DNA of 64,000 nt from an uncultured Sphingomonas sp. (lineage in GTDB: Bacteria; Pseudomonadota; Alphaproteobacteria; Sphingomonadales; Sphingomonadaceae), in the NCBI RefSeq assembly GCF_902806265.1, contig NZ_CADCVZ010000059.1:1-64000 (forward strand), given 5' to 3'. Within the stretch, counting starts at the first letter, position 1; each line of letters starts with the position of its first letter. The position numbers were made by a program, and so were the translations under genes. Positions 36,960 through 48,009 of this stretch are shown piece after piece. The notes beneath the pieces were generated by a model that worked only from the letters and a program-made list of their open reading frames with translations, did no database searches and had not been told where the DNA came from.

Positions 36960-37705
36960 GCTTGTCCCTTTCGGCTGGCCCGCTCGGGCGCCTGGCTGGC
37001 CATCGCTTCAAGCTCGGGCATGGAGGACAGCAGCTCATCGAGCGCCTTCGTCACGAGTTGCTGCGCTGACTTGGCGTTGACCGCGCAGGCGAGACGCAGT
37101 TTCAGGTGGCGATTGGAGTCGAGACGAAGGGTGAAGGCGGCCTTGTCCTTGGCGTTCTGCTCGGACCGCGCTTCCCGCGAACGCTTTGGTGCGGGGCGCG
37201 GGCTGGCTGAAGCAGCGACCGGTGCGACCGGTGCCACCGCCACGACGGGATTCTCAACTTGGCAATCTGCCTCGACGGGCAACGCGTCGAGCAGTTCCAA
37301 CGCCTCAAGCTCATCCGGAAGGTCCTGCTCGTACGCCTTCGTCTCGGCATGAGCGTCGCCGTCCGCCGTATCGAACGGATCGAACACTTCCTCGTCCGGC
37401 TGACCGAAGCGCTGCTCGATCTCGGCTTGCTGGTCATGCACCGGCGAGATCGGCGTCAGTCCCGCGAGCGGGGTGCGCGACAGCGGCGGTGCAGGGTGGT
37501 TCGCACCCGGATGGGGCTCGTTCGTAGGGGCCACCGCCGTCAGCACCGGCCGCTGCGCCTCGTGACCCATGTCGTTCCAGCCCAGGTCGTCGAGGTTGCC
37601 GCCGCCCTGACCGAAGCCCTGCGGTCGCATGGCTGGCCGGGCCGAGCCCTTGCGGGCAAGCAGCCCGGACGACAAGGAGGCGAAAGCCTTGGGTTCGCTC
37701 GTCAC
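36956..37705 (-). CDS. Ribbon-helix-helix-like protein downstream of parA
   Basis: This 249-residue protein has a long disordered N-terminal part (to about residue 180), Pro- and acidic-rich with VAVAPVAPVAASASPRPAPKR just before the folded end. The C-terminal 60 residues (KAAFTLRLDSNRHLKLRLACAVNAKSAQQLVTKALDELL) show a strand followed by two helices, the layout of ribbon-helix-helix DNA-binding proteins. Such proteins often act as centromere-binding partners of ParA ATPases. It starts 15 bp after the ParA gene and overlaps the SPOR gene by 4 bp. No named family is recognised, so DNA binding is inferred. Confidence 0.7.
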   Translation of the reverse strand: MTSEPKAFASLSSGLLARKGSARPAMRPQGFGQGGGNLDDLGWNDMGHEAQRPVLTAVAPTNEPHPGANHPAPPLSRTPLAGLTPISPVHDQQAEIEQRFGQPDEEVFDPFDTADGDAHAETKAYEQDLPDELEALELLDALPVEADCQVENPVVAVAPVAPVAASASPRPAPKRSREARSEQNAKDKAAFTLRLDSNRHLKLRLACAVNAKSAQQLVTKALDELLSSMPELEAMASQAPERASRKGQA

Positions 37706-37720
37706 TGGAGCAGTCTCCCG

Positions 37721-38452
37721 TTACTGGCCGACGACGCGGCGGCCGAAGCCGCCGACGGGTCGTGGAGCGGCGACCGCGCTGGCACCTGATGCTGCGGCGG
37801 GCGCCGCGAACACGGTGCGACGGAAGTTCTTCTCCAGCCGTTCGCTGATGTAGTCCCATAGCTCGACCACCTCACGGGCGGAGCGGCCCTTGGGGTCGAC
37901 CTCCATCACGGTTCGGCCATCGATCATGGACGCAGCGAAGTCGGTGCGATGGTGCACGGTGACGGGGGCAACGGTGCCGTGCTGCGACAAGGCGACCGCG
38001 GCCTCGCTGGTGATTTTGGCCTTGGGCGTCGCGGCGTTGACCACGAAGATCAGCGGCTTGCCGGCGCGGTCGCACAGGTCGACGGTAGCACCGACCGCGC
38101 GCAGGTCGTGTGGGCTGGGGCGAGTCGGGATGACGATCAGCTCGGCCACGGCGATGACGCTCTGAATGGCCATGGTGATGGCTGGCGGCGTGTCGATCAC
38201 CGCCATTCGGAAACCCTGCTGGCGAAGCACCTCCAGGTCGGAAGCCAGCCGAGCCACGGTGGTCTGGGCGAAGGCCGGCATATCGGCCTCCCGCTCGTTC
38301 CACCAGTCGGCAAGGCTGCCCTGCGGGTCGATGTCGATCAGGCAGACCGGGCCGTGCCCTGCCAATTGCGCTTGCACCGCCAGGTGACCGGAAAGCGTGG
38401 TCTTGCCCGAGCCCCCCTTCTGCGATGCCATAGCCAGAACGCGCATTCCCAT
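37721..38452 (-). CDS. ParA family partition ATPase
   Basis: This is a 243-residue ATPase with deviant Walker A KGGSGKTTLSGHLA (residues 11-24). The switch-1 segment is LIDIDPQGSLADWW (about 38-52) and Walker B is FRMAVIDTPPAITM near 80-93. The closing helical part is VVELWDYISERLEKNFRRTVF. The length is that of orphan chromosomal ParA-like proteins (MipZ is longer). These bind DNA or membrane as ATP dimers and position cargo such as plasmids, chemotaxis arrays or division proteins. No parB lies nearby, but an RHH-like gene follows, so it may be a ParA-RHH pair. The start used is the ATG at 38452. Confidence 0.88.
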   Translation of the reverse strand: MGMRVLAMASQKGGSGKTTLSGHLAVQAQLAGHGPVCLIDIDPQGSLADWWNEREADMPAFAQTTVARLASDLEVLRQQGFRMAVIDTPPAITMAIQSVIAVAELIVIPTRPSPHDLRAVGATVDLCDRAGKPLIFVVNAATPKAKITSEAAVALSQHGTVAPVTVHHRTDFAASMIDGRTVMEVDPKGRSAREVVELWDYISERLEKNFRRTVFAAPAAASGASAVAAPRPVGGFGRRVVGQ

Positions 38453-38499
38453 CCCCTCGCCTGATTGGCTCTGTTGTTGGTGAGATGCTCCATCTGCAG

Positions 38500-38515
38500 C
38501 TAAAATCCGGTTAAC
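38500..38515. promoter_or_regulatory. CtrA-like site between the parA operon and the SEL1-SPOR gene
   Basis: CTAA-AATCCGG-TTAAC differs by one base from the alphaproteobacterial CtrA consensus TTAA-N7-TTAAC. It lies 47 bp before the leftward parA start and 57 bp before the rightward gene, a sensible place for a divergent regulator. With CcrM also present in this window, control by the cell-cycle regulator CtrA is plausible but inferred. Confidence 0.4.
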
Positions 38516-38572
38516 GTTGCGGCTGCCCTGTTCTAGGCTGTTGCATCGCGGAAAATCGGAACTGAGGAAGTT

Positions 38573-39331
38573 GTGTTCGAATTGGTGCTCTCTCTTCTAC
38601 TGGTCACGACGGCTCAGCCGGCCTTGCCGCCGGCTAGTGCCGCCGCGCTCACCAGCCAAGCGGATCGCGTTCAGCGCCGCGAACCCCAGCGGGCTCGCTC
38701 GCTCTACGAACGGGCGGCACGCCAAGGCTACGCTCCGGCCCAGGCGGCGCTGGGCATCCTCCTGTTCAAGGAAGGCGATCGGGCGGGCGCCATGCCCTGG
38801 CTCAAGCAAGCGGCGGAAGCCGGCGAGCCGCGGGCGCTGCTGATCTATGGCACCGCCATGTTCAACGGTGACGGCGTCGCGCCCCATCGCCGAAGGGGCT
38901 ACGCGATGGTCCGCCGCGCGGCCGCGCAAGGCTCCTCCGAAGCTCGGGCCACCCAGTCCGAGATGGAATTGGTTATGCCAGAGTTGGAGCGAGCTTCGGG
39001 CTCGGAAGAAGTCGGCGAAACCGCATCGAGAGAGGCCGCGCCTGCCGTGGTCCGCACGACTGGCACCCGCAGTTCAAGCCGGCGGCGCTCGAAGGCCGCA
39101 CCCTCAACGCCGGGTCCGTGGCGCATCCAGTTGGGCGCCTTTCGCCAGCCCGGCGCCGGTCAGGCTCTATTCGCGCAGCTTGCGCCGCGGCTGCCGGGCA
39201 AGCTGCCGGCCTATGTTGCCGGCGGATCGCTGCTGCGGCTACAGGTCGGCCCTTATTCCTCCCTGTCAGAAGCGGCGGCGGCGTGCCGCTCGCTGGCCCG
39301 GCAGGCCTGCGTACCGGTTCGGATCCGTTAG
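38573..39331 (+). CDS. SEL1-like repeat and SPOR domain protein
   Basis: This 252-residue protein starts at the GTG at 38573, with GAGGAA upstream. The N-terminal hydrophobic stretch (FELVLSLLLVTTAQPALPPASAA) is a probable signal peptide. Two to three SEL1 repeats follow (ARSLYERAARQGYAPAQAALGILL, AMPWLKQAAEAGEPRALLIYGTAM). A low-complexity linker joins them to a SPOR domain (residues 180-250: RIQLGAFRQPGAGQALFAQL and LLRLQVGPYSSLSEAAAACRSL). It is divergent from the ParA operon, which has its own SPOR protein, so both are likely to act at the septum. Its stop overlaps serB by 4 bp. Confidence 0.85.
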   Translation: MFELVLSLLLVTTAQPALPPASAAALTSQADRVQRREPQRARSLYERAARQGYAPAQAALGILLFKEGDRAGAMPWLKQAAEAGEPRALLIYGTAMFNGDGVAPHRRRGYAMVRRAAAQGSSEARATQSEMELVMPELERASGSEEVGETASREAAPAVVRTTGTRSSSRRRSKAAPSTPGPWRIQLGAFRQPGAGQALFAQLAPRLPGKLPAYVAGGSLLRLQVGPYSSLSEAAAACRSLARQACVPVRIR

Positions 39332-40212
39332 CCGTTCGCCCACTCGCGGCGGGGGATGCCTTGCGCCCACAGCAAGGCGGTCAGGTCGTTATGGTCGATA
39401 ACCGCGTCCGCCACCTCCCTAAGCTTCGGCTTGCCGCGATAAGCGATGCCAAGCCCCGCTTCCTCGATGGTTGGGGCATCGTTTGCGCCGTCGCCGACGG
39501 CAAGCACCGCCTCACGCGGCAGACCGAGCTGGCTGCGTAGGTCGACCAACGCCTGCCGTTTGGCGCCGGCGTCGACGATCTCGCCCGTCACCCGCCCGGT
39601 CAGGTGACCGTGAATGCTCTCCAGCCAGTTGGCCCGGACCTCGTTGAAGCCAAGCTCGGCTGCCATCGGGTCGGCGAAATCGTGGAAGCCGCCGGTCACT
39701 AGCAACGTGCCCGCGCCCCGCGCCCGCATCGTCTGGACCAGCGTCCGCGCGCCCGGGTTGGCGCGGATGCGGTCGGTCCGGCAGCGTTCGATGCAACCCA
39801 TGCCCAACCCGTTCAGCGCCGCCACCCGCTGGTGCAACGCCTCGGTGAACTCGATCTCGCCGCGCATCGCCGCGTCGGTCACGGCGGCGATCTCCTCCTT
39901 CATGCCCGCATAATCGGCCAGTTCGTCGATGCATTCCTGCCCGATCATCGTGGAGTCCATGTCGGCCACGAGCAACTTCTTCTCGCGGCCGTCCGCGGCC
40001 TGCGCCACCACATCGGTTCCCGGCAGCTTGCCTTCCAGCAGCCGGCGAATGGCGCTCACGTCCCCGCCTTCGATCTCGATATCCGCCGCATCCCCCTCGT
40101 CCAGCCAGTTCCAGCCGCGCAGGCGCAGGCGCGCGTCCTCCAGCATGGTGGCAACCTGGTGAATACGGTCCCGGTCGAGCTTGCCGGCTGCTATCAGCGT
40201 CGCAATGATCAA
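39328..40212 (-). CDS. serB: Phosphoserine phosphatase
   Basis: This 294-residue HAD-family enzyme catalyses the last step of serine synthesis. The catalytic motif is [18 protein letters not shown] (about residue 85-100). Motif II is [17 protein letters not shown] (about 175-190) and motif III is [24 protein letters not shown] (about 248-270). The N-terminal 75 residues are a regulatory ACT-like region as in E. coli SerB. The start taken is a TTG at 40212, giving (M)IIATLIAAG. Longer ATG starts would overlap the divergent miaA by 32 bp or more, while the TTG start still overlaps by 8 bp. Other starts are possible. Confidence 0.9.
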   Translation of the reverse strand: MIIATLIAAGKLDRDRIHQVATMLEDARLRLRGWNWLDEGDAADIEIEGGDVSAIRRLLEGKLPGTDVVAQAADGREKKLLVADMDSTMIGQECIDELADYAGMKEEIAAVTDAAMRGEIEFTEALHQRVAALNGLGMGCIERCRTDRIRANPGARTLVQTMRARGAGTLLVTGGFHDFADPMAAELGFNEVRANWLESIHGHLTGRVTGEIVDAGAKRQALVDLRSQLGLPREAVLAVGDGANDAPTIEEAGLGIAYRGKPKLREVADAVIDHNDLTALLWAQGIPRREWANG

Positions 40213-41137
40213 GTCGCGTCCTCCTGTGGCCGTCATTGCCGGTCCGACGGCGAGCGGCAAGTCGGCACTTGCCTTGACGCTGGCGGAACGCACGGGCGGC
40301 ATCATCATCAACGCCGACAGCGCCCAAGTGTATGCAGACCTTTGGGTCCTCAGTGCACGGCCCGGGGATGACGAACTGCAGCGCGCCCAGCACCGCCTGT
40401 TCGGCTTCCGCGATGCCGCACTGCCTTTCTCGGCCGCCGATTGGGCCGAGGCCGCGCGGGCCGAGGTGCGGCAAGCTCATGCTGTCGGCAGGCTGCCGAT
40501 CGTGGTGGGCGGTACGGGCCTTTACCTGCGTACGCTGCTCAACGGCATCGCGCCGGTGCCGCCGATCGATCCCACGATCCGTGCGGCTGTGCGGACTCGC
40601 CCGCTGGAAGAGAACTGGGCCGAGCTTCAGCAGCGAGACCCGGCGAGCGCCCAGGACCTCAGGCCGTCGGACAGCACCCGAGTTGCGCGGGCCCTGGAGG
40701 TTCTGCTGTCGACCGACCGCTCGCTGCGCCACTGGCAGGCGGAGCCCATGGGGGGTATCGGCGACCAGGTCGCGCTACGCCCCCTCATCCTGCTGCCGCC
40801 TCGCGCCTGGCTCTACCGCCGCTGCGACGAGCGTTTCGCCGCGATGCTTGACGAAGGTGCCACCGACGAAGTCCAACGGCTGCTTGCACGGGGGCTCGAT
40901 CCGGCCCTCCCCGCGATGCGCGCGATCGGCATCCGCGAGATCGCGGCGCTGCTCGCAGGCGAACTCAGCCGCAAGGAAGCGCTTGCCGCAGGCAGCCAAG
41001 CGACCCGCAACTACGCCAAACGACAATATACCTGGTTTGCGCACCAGCCGCCGTCCGAGTGGCCCCGCTTCCCCGACGCGCTCGACGCCGAGGACGCACC
41101 GGAGCGGGCACTGGCGCTGCTCGGTGCCGCGGTCTAG
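40205..41137 (+). CDS. miaA: tRNA dimethylallyltransferase
   Basis: This 310-residue enzyme adds a dimethylallyl group to A37 of tRNAs reading UNN codons. The ATG at 40205 ([13 protein letters not shown]) is preferred; a GTG at 40226 is also possible. The P-loop [17 protein letters not shown] follows near residue 12. Then come [20 protein letters not shown], the catalytic [20 protein letters not shown] near 100, and [20 protein letters not shown]. It ends with [12 protein letters not shown]. The substrate dimethylallyl diphosphate comes from the dxs pathway. It is head-to-head with serB and 11 bp before the KARI gene. Confidence 0.93.
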   Translation: MIKSRPPVAVIAGPTASGKSALALTLAERTGGIIINADSAQVYADLWVLSARPGDDELQRAQHRLFGFRDAALPFSAADWAEAARAEVRQAHAVGRLPIVVGGTGLYLRTLLNGIAPVPPIDPTIRAAVRTRPLEENWAELQQRDPASAQDLRPSDSTRVARALEVLLSTDRSLRHWQAEPMGGIGDQVALRPLILLPPRAWLYRRCDERFAAMLDEGATDEVQRLLARGLDPALPAMRAIGIREIAALLAGELSRKEALAAGSQATRNYAKRQYTWFAHQPPSEWPRFPDALDAEDAPERALALLGAAV

Positions 41138-41148
41138 CGCTGCAACCG

Positions 41149-42114
41149 ATGATCCGCGATCCCGACATCGACCTCACGCCATTACGGGGCCAAACGGTAG
41201 CGATCGTCGGGTTCGGCAACCAAGGCCGCGCCCAGGCTCTCAACCTGAGGGATACCGGAATTTCGGTTCGGATTGGGCTGCGGGAAAGCAGCGCCCGCCG
41301 GATCGAGGCGCAGTCTTATGACCTTGCCGTCATGCCGCCGGCCGAAGCGGCAGCCGGCGCGAACCTGATCATGCTGCTCGCGCCGGATGAGCAGCTCGCC
41401 GCAGTGTACGACCAGGTTGAGCCAGCGCTCATGCCGGGCGCCGCGCTCGGGTTCAGCCACGGACTGGCGATCCACTTCGGGCTAATCAGGCCACGGCCCG
41501 ATCTCGCGGTGATCATGGTCGCCCCCAAGGGACCCGGCAGCGCATTGCGCTCGCTCTACGAGGCCGGCCGCGGCATGGTGGCCCTGGCGGCGGTAGCGCA
41601 CGACTCCAGCGGGACCGCCTGGCCGCTCACCCTCGCCTATGCCTCTGCAATTGGCTGTGGCCGGGCCGGTGTGATCGCCTCGAGCTTCGAGGAGGAATGC
41701 GTCGCAGACCTGTTCAACGAGCAGGCGGTGGTATGGGGCGGCGTTCCCGCCTTGCTCCAGGCCGGCTTCGAGACGCTGGTTGGGGCTGGGTACAAGCCGG
41801 AAGTGGCGTACCTTGAATGCGTGTCGGAGCTGAAGCTGATCGCCGAACTGATCGAGGCGCGGGGCATGGCCGGCATGGCCGAGGCGATCAGCAACACCGC
41901 GGAACTGGGCGCGTTGCTGGGGGGCCCGCGCATCGTCGACGAGTCGGTTCATGCGCGCATGCGGACGATTCTGCGGGAGGTCAGGGACGGCGTCTTCGCC
42001 GAGGCGTTGGGGGAAGAAGCGGCCGCCGATTACCCCCGTTTACGCCAGGCCAGGCTCAAAGCGCGAAGCGGCGTGCTCGAACGCACGCGGGAACGGCTGC
42101 TCGGGCCGGGCTAG
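41149..42114 (+). CDS. Divergent ketol-acid reductoisomerase (IlvC-like)
   Basis: This 321-residue protein (ATG at 41149) has a Rossmann motif VAIVGFGNQGRAQALNLRD (about 17-35), the APKGPG motif (125-130), and in the C-terminal domain the metal and substrate residues of KARI: DLFNEQAVVWGG (Asp187, Glu191), ECVSELKLI (Glu223, Glu227) and ISNTAELG (Ser248). So the catalytic set is complete. But the N-terminus is shorter than canonical IlvC, and the sequence differs much from the usual SEYVKG and FGEQAVLCGG patterns. It may be a second, specialised reductoisomerase. It converts acetolactate-type acids using NAD(P)H. Confidence 0.82.
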   Translation: MIRDPDIDLTPLRGQTVAIVGFGNQGRAQALNLRDTGISVRIGLRESSARRIEAQSYDLAVMPPAEAAAGANLIMLLAPDEQLAAVYDQVEPALMPGAALGFSHGLAIHFGLIRPRPDLAVIMVAPKGPGSALRSLYEAGRGMVALAAVAHDSSGTAWPLTLAYASAIGCGRAGVIASSFEEECVADLFNEQAVVWGGVPALLQAGFETLVGAGYKPEVAYLECVSELKLIAELIEARGMAGMAEAISNTAELGALLGGPRIVDESVHARMRTILREVRDGVFAEALGEEAAADYPRLRQARLKARSGVLERTRERLLGPG

Positions 42115-42281
42115 CCCACGATCTCCGGCTCCGGCCAGCGATTGCCGACGCTGGCGCGCTCCACGTAAGCGCGTTGCAGCTTGCGATGCGCCTCTGCCGC
42201 GTGTGGGTCGGTTGCCTGCTCGGCGCGCGACTGCTCCTCAGCGGCGCGGCGCGCGAAGTAGGTCCTGTTCTCTTCAACCAT
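42111..42281 (-). CDS. Small conserved hypothetical protein (56 residues)
   Basis: The frame from the ATG at 42281 reads MVEENRTYFARRAAEEQSRA and ends RWPEPEIVG. GGGGAGAG upstream is a good ribosome binding site. The peptide is a predicted single helix, rich in Glu/Arg/Ala, with the pattern YFARRAAEEQ-RAEQATDPHAAEAHRKLQRAYVERA. I recall such short helical proteins in sphingomonads but no function. It overlaps the KARI stop by 4 bp on the opposite strand, as neatly packed genes do. Confidence 0.7.
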   Translation of the reverse strand: MVEENRTYFARRAAEEQSRAEQATDPHAAEAHRKLQRAYVERASVGNRWPEPEIVG

Positions 42282-42347
42282 GGCCGCTCTCCCCAGAGCC
42301 GAGCCGAGAAGCGATAGCAGATGCTCGTTGCTGGAGAAAGGCGGCGG

Positions 42348-42746
42348 TCAGGCCGCCTTGCAGTGCAGCTGGGCGAAGCCGCGGAGCTGGGCTTGAAGCG
42401 ACGGTTCGTCGATCATGGAGGTGAGCTGATAGACCAGTTCGGCCAGATCGCCCTGCCCCGCCTCATACCCCATGTGCCAGTCTGGGAAGCTCGGCTTGGC
42501 GATCGGCTTGCGGCTGAGCTCCACGACCGCGAAGTGCCGCGGATCGCGCTTGATGCGGGCGTAAGCGTCGGCGAGACGGCTGTCCGGTCCCTCCAGCACC
42601 TGGAGGAACCGGCGCCCGCCGACGATCAGCAATCCGGTAAGCCCATCGCGCGCATTGTTGCGGCGCGATGCGCTGAGGATGCTCTCGACCTCGGTCAAGC
42701 TGGGAACTTCGCTGCGGGACGTGCTGATGTAGACAAGCTGTTGCAT
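42348..42746 (-). CDS. BLUF domain blue-light photoreceptor
   Basis: This is a 132-residue protein. The flavin-binding BLUF fold is visible: LVYISTS (Tyr6), SRRNNARDGLTGLLIV (Asn31), RRFLQVLEGP (Gln49) and FPDWHMGYEAG with the conserved Trp. Tyr, Asn and Gln make the hydrogen-bond switch to FAD on blue light. There is no output domain; the C-terminal 35 residues form two helices that may bind a partner. Single-domain BLUF proteins usually work through protein contacts, for example with regulators. It is divergent from an SDR gene across a 95 bp region that contains a palindrome. Confidence 0.9.
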   Translation of the reverse strand: MQQLVYISTSRSEVPSLTEVESILSASRRNNARDGLTGLLIVGGRRFLQVLEGPDSRLADAYARIKRDPRHFAVVELSRKPIAKPSFPDWHMGYEAGQGDLAELVYQLTSMIDEPSLQAQLRGFAQLHCKAA

Positions 42747-42767
42747 TCCGGCTCTCCGAACCCGATC

Positions 42768-42785
42768 GCCCGTTTGTTAACGGGC
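42768..42785. promoter_or_regulatory. Palindrome upstream of the BLUF gene
   Basis: GCCCGTT (42768-42774) and AACGGGC (42779-42785) are perfect 7 bp arms around TGTT. It starts 22 bp before the BLUF start and 57 bp before the divergent SDR start, so it may be an operator acting on both genes or a structured leader of BLUF. Confidence 0.4.
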
Positions 42786-42841
42786 AATCGATAAGGATTT
42801 GCTAACTGGGCGCGAGCTGTTCCCGATTTTGAGGGCATTCA

Positions 42842-43581
42842 ATGCAGCAAGGCTTTAGCGACTCCATCCTGATTACGGGCGCGGCGTCGGGCATCGGCTT
42901 GGCCACCGCTTATCACCTGGCGGAGCTTGGCGCGGCTCGGCTGATCCTGGTCGACCGCCACCCAGCTTCGCTTGCGGAAACGGATTCCGGTCGTCCGTCC
43001 TCCGTGCTGACTGGAGATGTTGGTGACCCGGACTTCTGGGCGGGCGTCGACCTCGCCGGCGTCCGAGGTGCGGTGATCAACGCGGGGATTGCAGGGGTCG
43101 GCAGGCTCACCGACCTGTCGTTTGATGATTGGCGAAGGGTGATAGCGACCAATCTCGACGGCGCGTTCCTCAGCCTGCAGGCGGCGCTCCGGGGCATGCG
43201 CGAAGGCGGCTCGATCGTTTGCGTCGCTTCCGCAGCAAGCTTCAAGGCAGAAGAGGGCATCGGCGCCTATGCCGCATCCAAGGCCGGCCTGCTGCAACTC
43301 GCGCGCGTCGCCGCCAAGGAGAGCGCTGCCCGCGGCATCCGGGTTAACGTCATCGCTCCCGGCGGGGTGGAAACGCCCATGTGGGAAAGTCCTCAATTCG
43401 ATGCGCGAGTGGCGGAGGTCGGCCGCGACGCGGCGTTCAATGAAATCGCCGCGCACGCCACACCGCTGGGGCGTTTCAACAAGCCCGAGGAGATCGCCCG
43501 GCAGATCGCCTTTCTGCTTTCGAACGAAACATGCGGTAACGTGACCGGTTCGGTGTTCGTTAGCGACGGGGGCTACCTGCT

Positions 43582-43585
<4 letters not shown>
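42842..43585 (+). CDS. Short-chain dehydrogenase/reductase (SDR)
   Basis: This 247-residue NAD(P)-dependent oxidoreductase has TGAASGIGLATAYHLAELG near the N-terminus and NAGIAG near residue 80. The catalytic Ser lies in CVASAASF near 124 and YAASK (Tyr near 143) follows; PGGVETPM closes. A length of 247 residues is typical. Asp at the end of the second strand (LVDRH) suggests NAD rather than NADP. The substrate is unknown. GAGGG lies about 8 nt before the ATG. It overlaps the folP stop by 4 bp on the opposite strand. Confidence 0.88.
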
Positions 43586-46627
<3,042 letters not shown>

Positions 46628-46632
46628 GCCCC

Positions 46633-47886
46633 CTAGGGTAAGGCGGCGCGCAGCACCTCGGAAGAGGGTTCGAGCGCTTGCGCGCTCGGCTCGTCGCTTT
46701 CCGCCGGAAGCGCATCCGCCAGCCGCCATGGCGGGAAGCGCCGCGCCTCCCCGGCCTTGTAGAGGAACACGATGTTGCCTGATGGATCGCGCAGCCGCGC
46801 TTCGCGCCACATCCAGGGCTGGTTGCGCGGCCCGTGCTCGAACGGCAGTCCGGCCTTGGCCAGCTGCTCGACCCGCGCGTCCAGGTCGTTGCATTCAAGG
46901 TAGATGGCGGCCGTCGGCGCGATCTCCGCTTCGGGGTCGATCTGCACGGACAGGGTCACCCCGCCCCACGTCTCGAACCGCGCGTAGCCGTTATCGGGGC
47001 TGTCGACGATTTGTCGGAGACCGAGCCGCCGGTAGAACTGGACCGACTTGCCGTAATCCTTGCCGGTGATCGTGACCTGATTGAGCCGCGGACCCCCGCC
47101 GACGTCCAACCGCACTCGGTGATGCCCTAGCGGTCCATGTTGCTGCCCCAGCCCCGGCGCTTCGTGCAGCCCCATGCGGACGAACTCCCGCGCAGTCGCG
47201 ACCGCGTCGGCCAGGCTCTTGCCCTCGGCCAGCCCCACCGCAATCGCGCTCGCCAGGGTGCAGCCGGTGCCGTGGGTATGCGGCGTGTGGATGCGCTGGC
47301 CCTGCCAGCTGGTCATATTATCTTCTTCGATCAGGGCGTCGGCGAGCGCGTCGCCCTCGTCGTGCCCGCCCTTGATCATCACCGCGCACCGGTGCGCGCC
47401 GACAAGGCTCAGCGCTGCATCAACCGGATCGTCCTTGCCGGTCAGCCGCTGCAGTTCGGGCAGATTGGGCGTGGCGATGGTGGCGACGTCCATCAAGCGG
47501 CTGAAGGCAGCAATCGTCGCCTCGTCGGCCAGGTCGGCCCCGCTGGTCGCGACCATCACCGGATCGAAGACAATCGGCACTCCGTCCAGCTGCTCCAGCC
47601 GGTCCGCGACAACATGCGCGGTGAACGCACTGCCGATCATCCCGATCTTGACGACGTCCGTGCCGATGTCGTCGAGCACCGCGTCCATCTGCGCCAGCAC
47701 GATCTCGGCCGGAACCGGGTGCACCGCGGTCACACCCAAAGTGTTCTGCGCGGTGATCGCGGTAATGGCTGTGGTGGGGTGGCCGCCGAGCATGGTGACC
47801 GTGCGGATGTCCGCCTGGATGCCAGCGCCGCCGCCGCTATCAGAGCCAGCGACGATCAGGATGCGGGGGGTGGATAGTGCGGTCAT
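46633..47886 (-). CDS. thiD: HMP-P kinase ThiD fused to a VOC/glyoxalase domain
   Basis: This is a 417-residue protein. Residues 1-256 are ThiD, with RILIVAGSDSGGGAGIQADI (about 8-27), VFDPVMVATSG (107-116), MIKGGHDEGDALADAL and the catalytic HTHGTGCTLASAIAVGLA (Cys209). It phosphorylates hydroxymethylpyrimidine phosphate for thiamine. Residues 268-380 are a vicinal oxygen chelate domain (LNQVTITGKDYGKSVQFYRRLGL, YARFETWGGVTLSVQI, REARLRDPSGNIVFLYKAG). There is no stop or start between them. Elsewhere the VOC part occurs as a separate protein. No TPP riboswitch is visible in the 123 bp upstream. Confidence 0.88.
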   Translation of the reverse strand: MTALSTPRILIVAGSDSGGGAGIQADIRTVTMLGGHPTTAITAITAQNTLGVTAVHPVPAEIVLAQMDAVLDDIGTDVVKIGMIGSAFTAHVVADRLEQLDGVPIVFDPVMVATSGADLADEATIAAFSRLMDVATIATPNLPELQRLTGKDDPVDAALSLVGAHRCAVMIKGGHDEGDALADALIEEDNMTSWQGQRIHTPHTHGTGCTLASAIAVGLAEGKSLADAVATAREFVRMGLHEAPGLGQQHGPLGHHRVRLDVGGGPRLNQVTITGKDYGKSVQFYRRLGLRQIVDSPDNGYARFETWGGVTLSVQIDPEAEIAPTAAIYLECNDLDARVEQLAKAGLPFEHGPRNQPWMWREARLRDPSGNIVFLYKAGEARRFPPWRLADALPAESDEPSAQALEPSSEVLRAALP

Positions 47887-48009
47887 TCGAGCCTTTCACC
47901 CCTCGTTCCCCCGCATAGGCGGGAGGCCATCTCCGTTGTCGACGCCCTTGTACCGGCGGAGTTACAACGCCGCGCCGTCCCGCAATGGCGGTAAAAGCCC
48001 AAAACTTCC

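Noticed and set aside
47887-48009. TPP riboswitch upstream of the thiD fusion
   Set aside because: The conserved CTGAGA and related thi-box features are not visible in this short gap.
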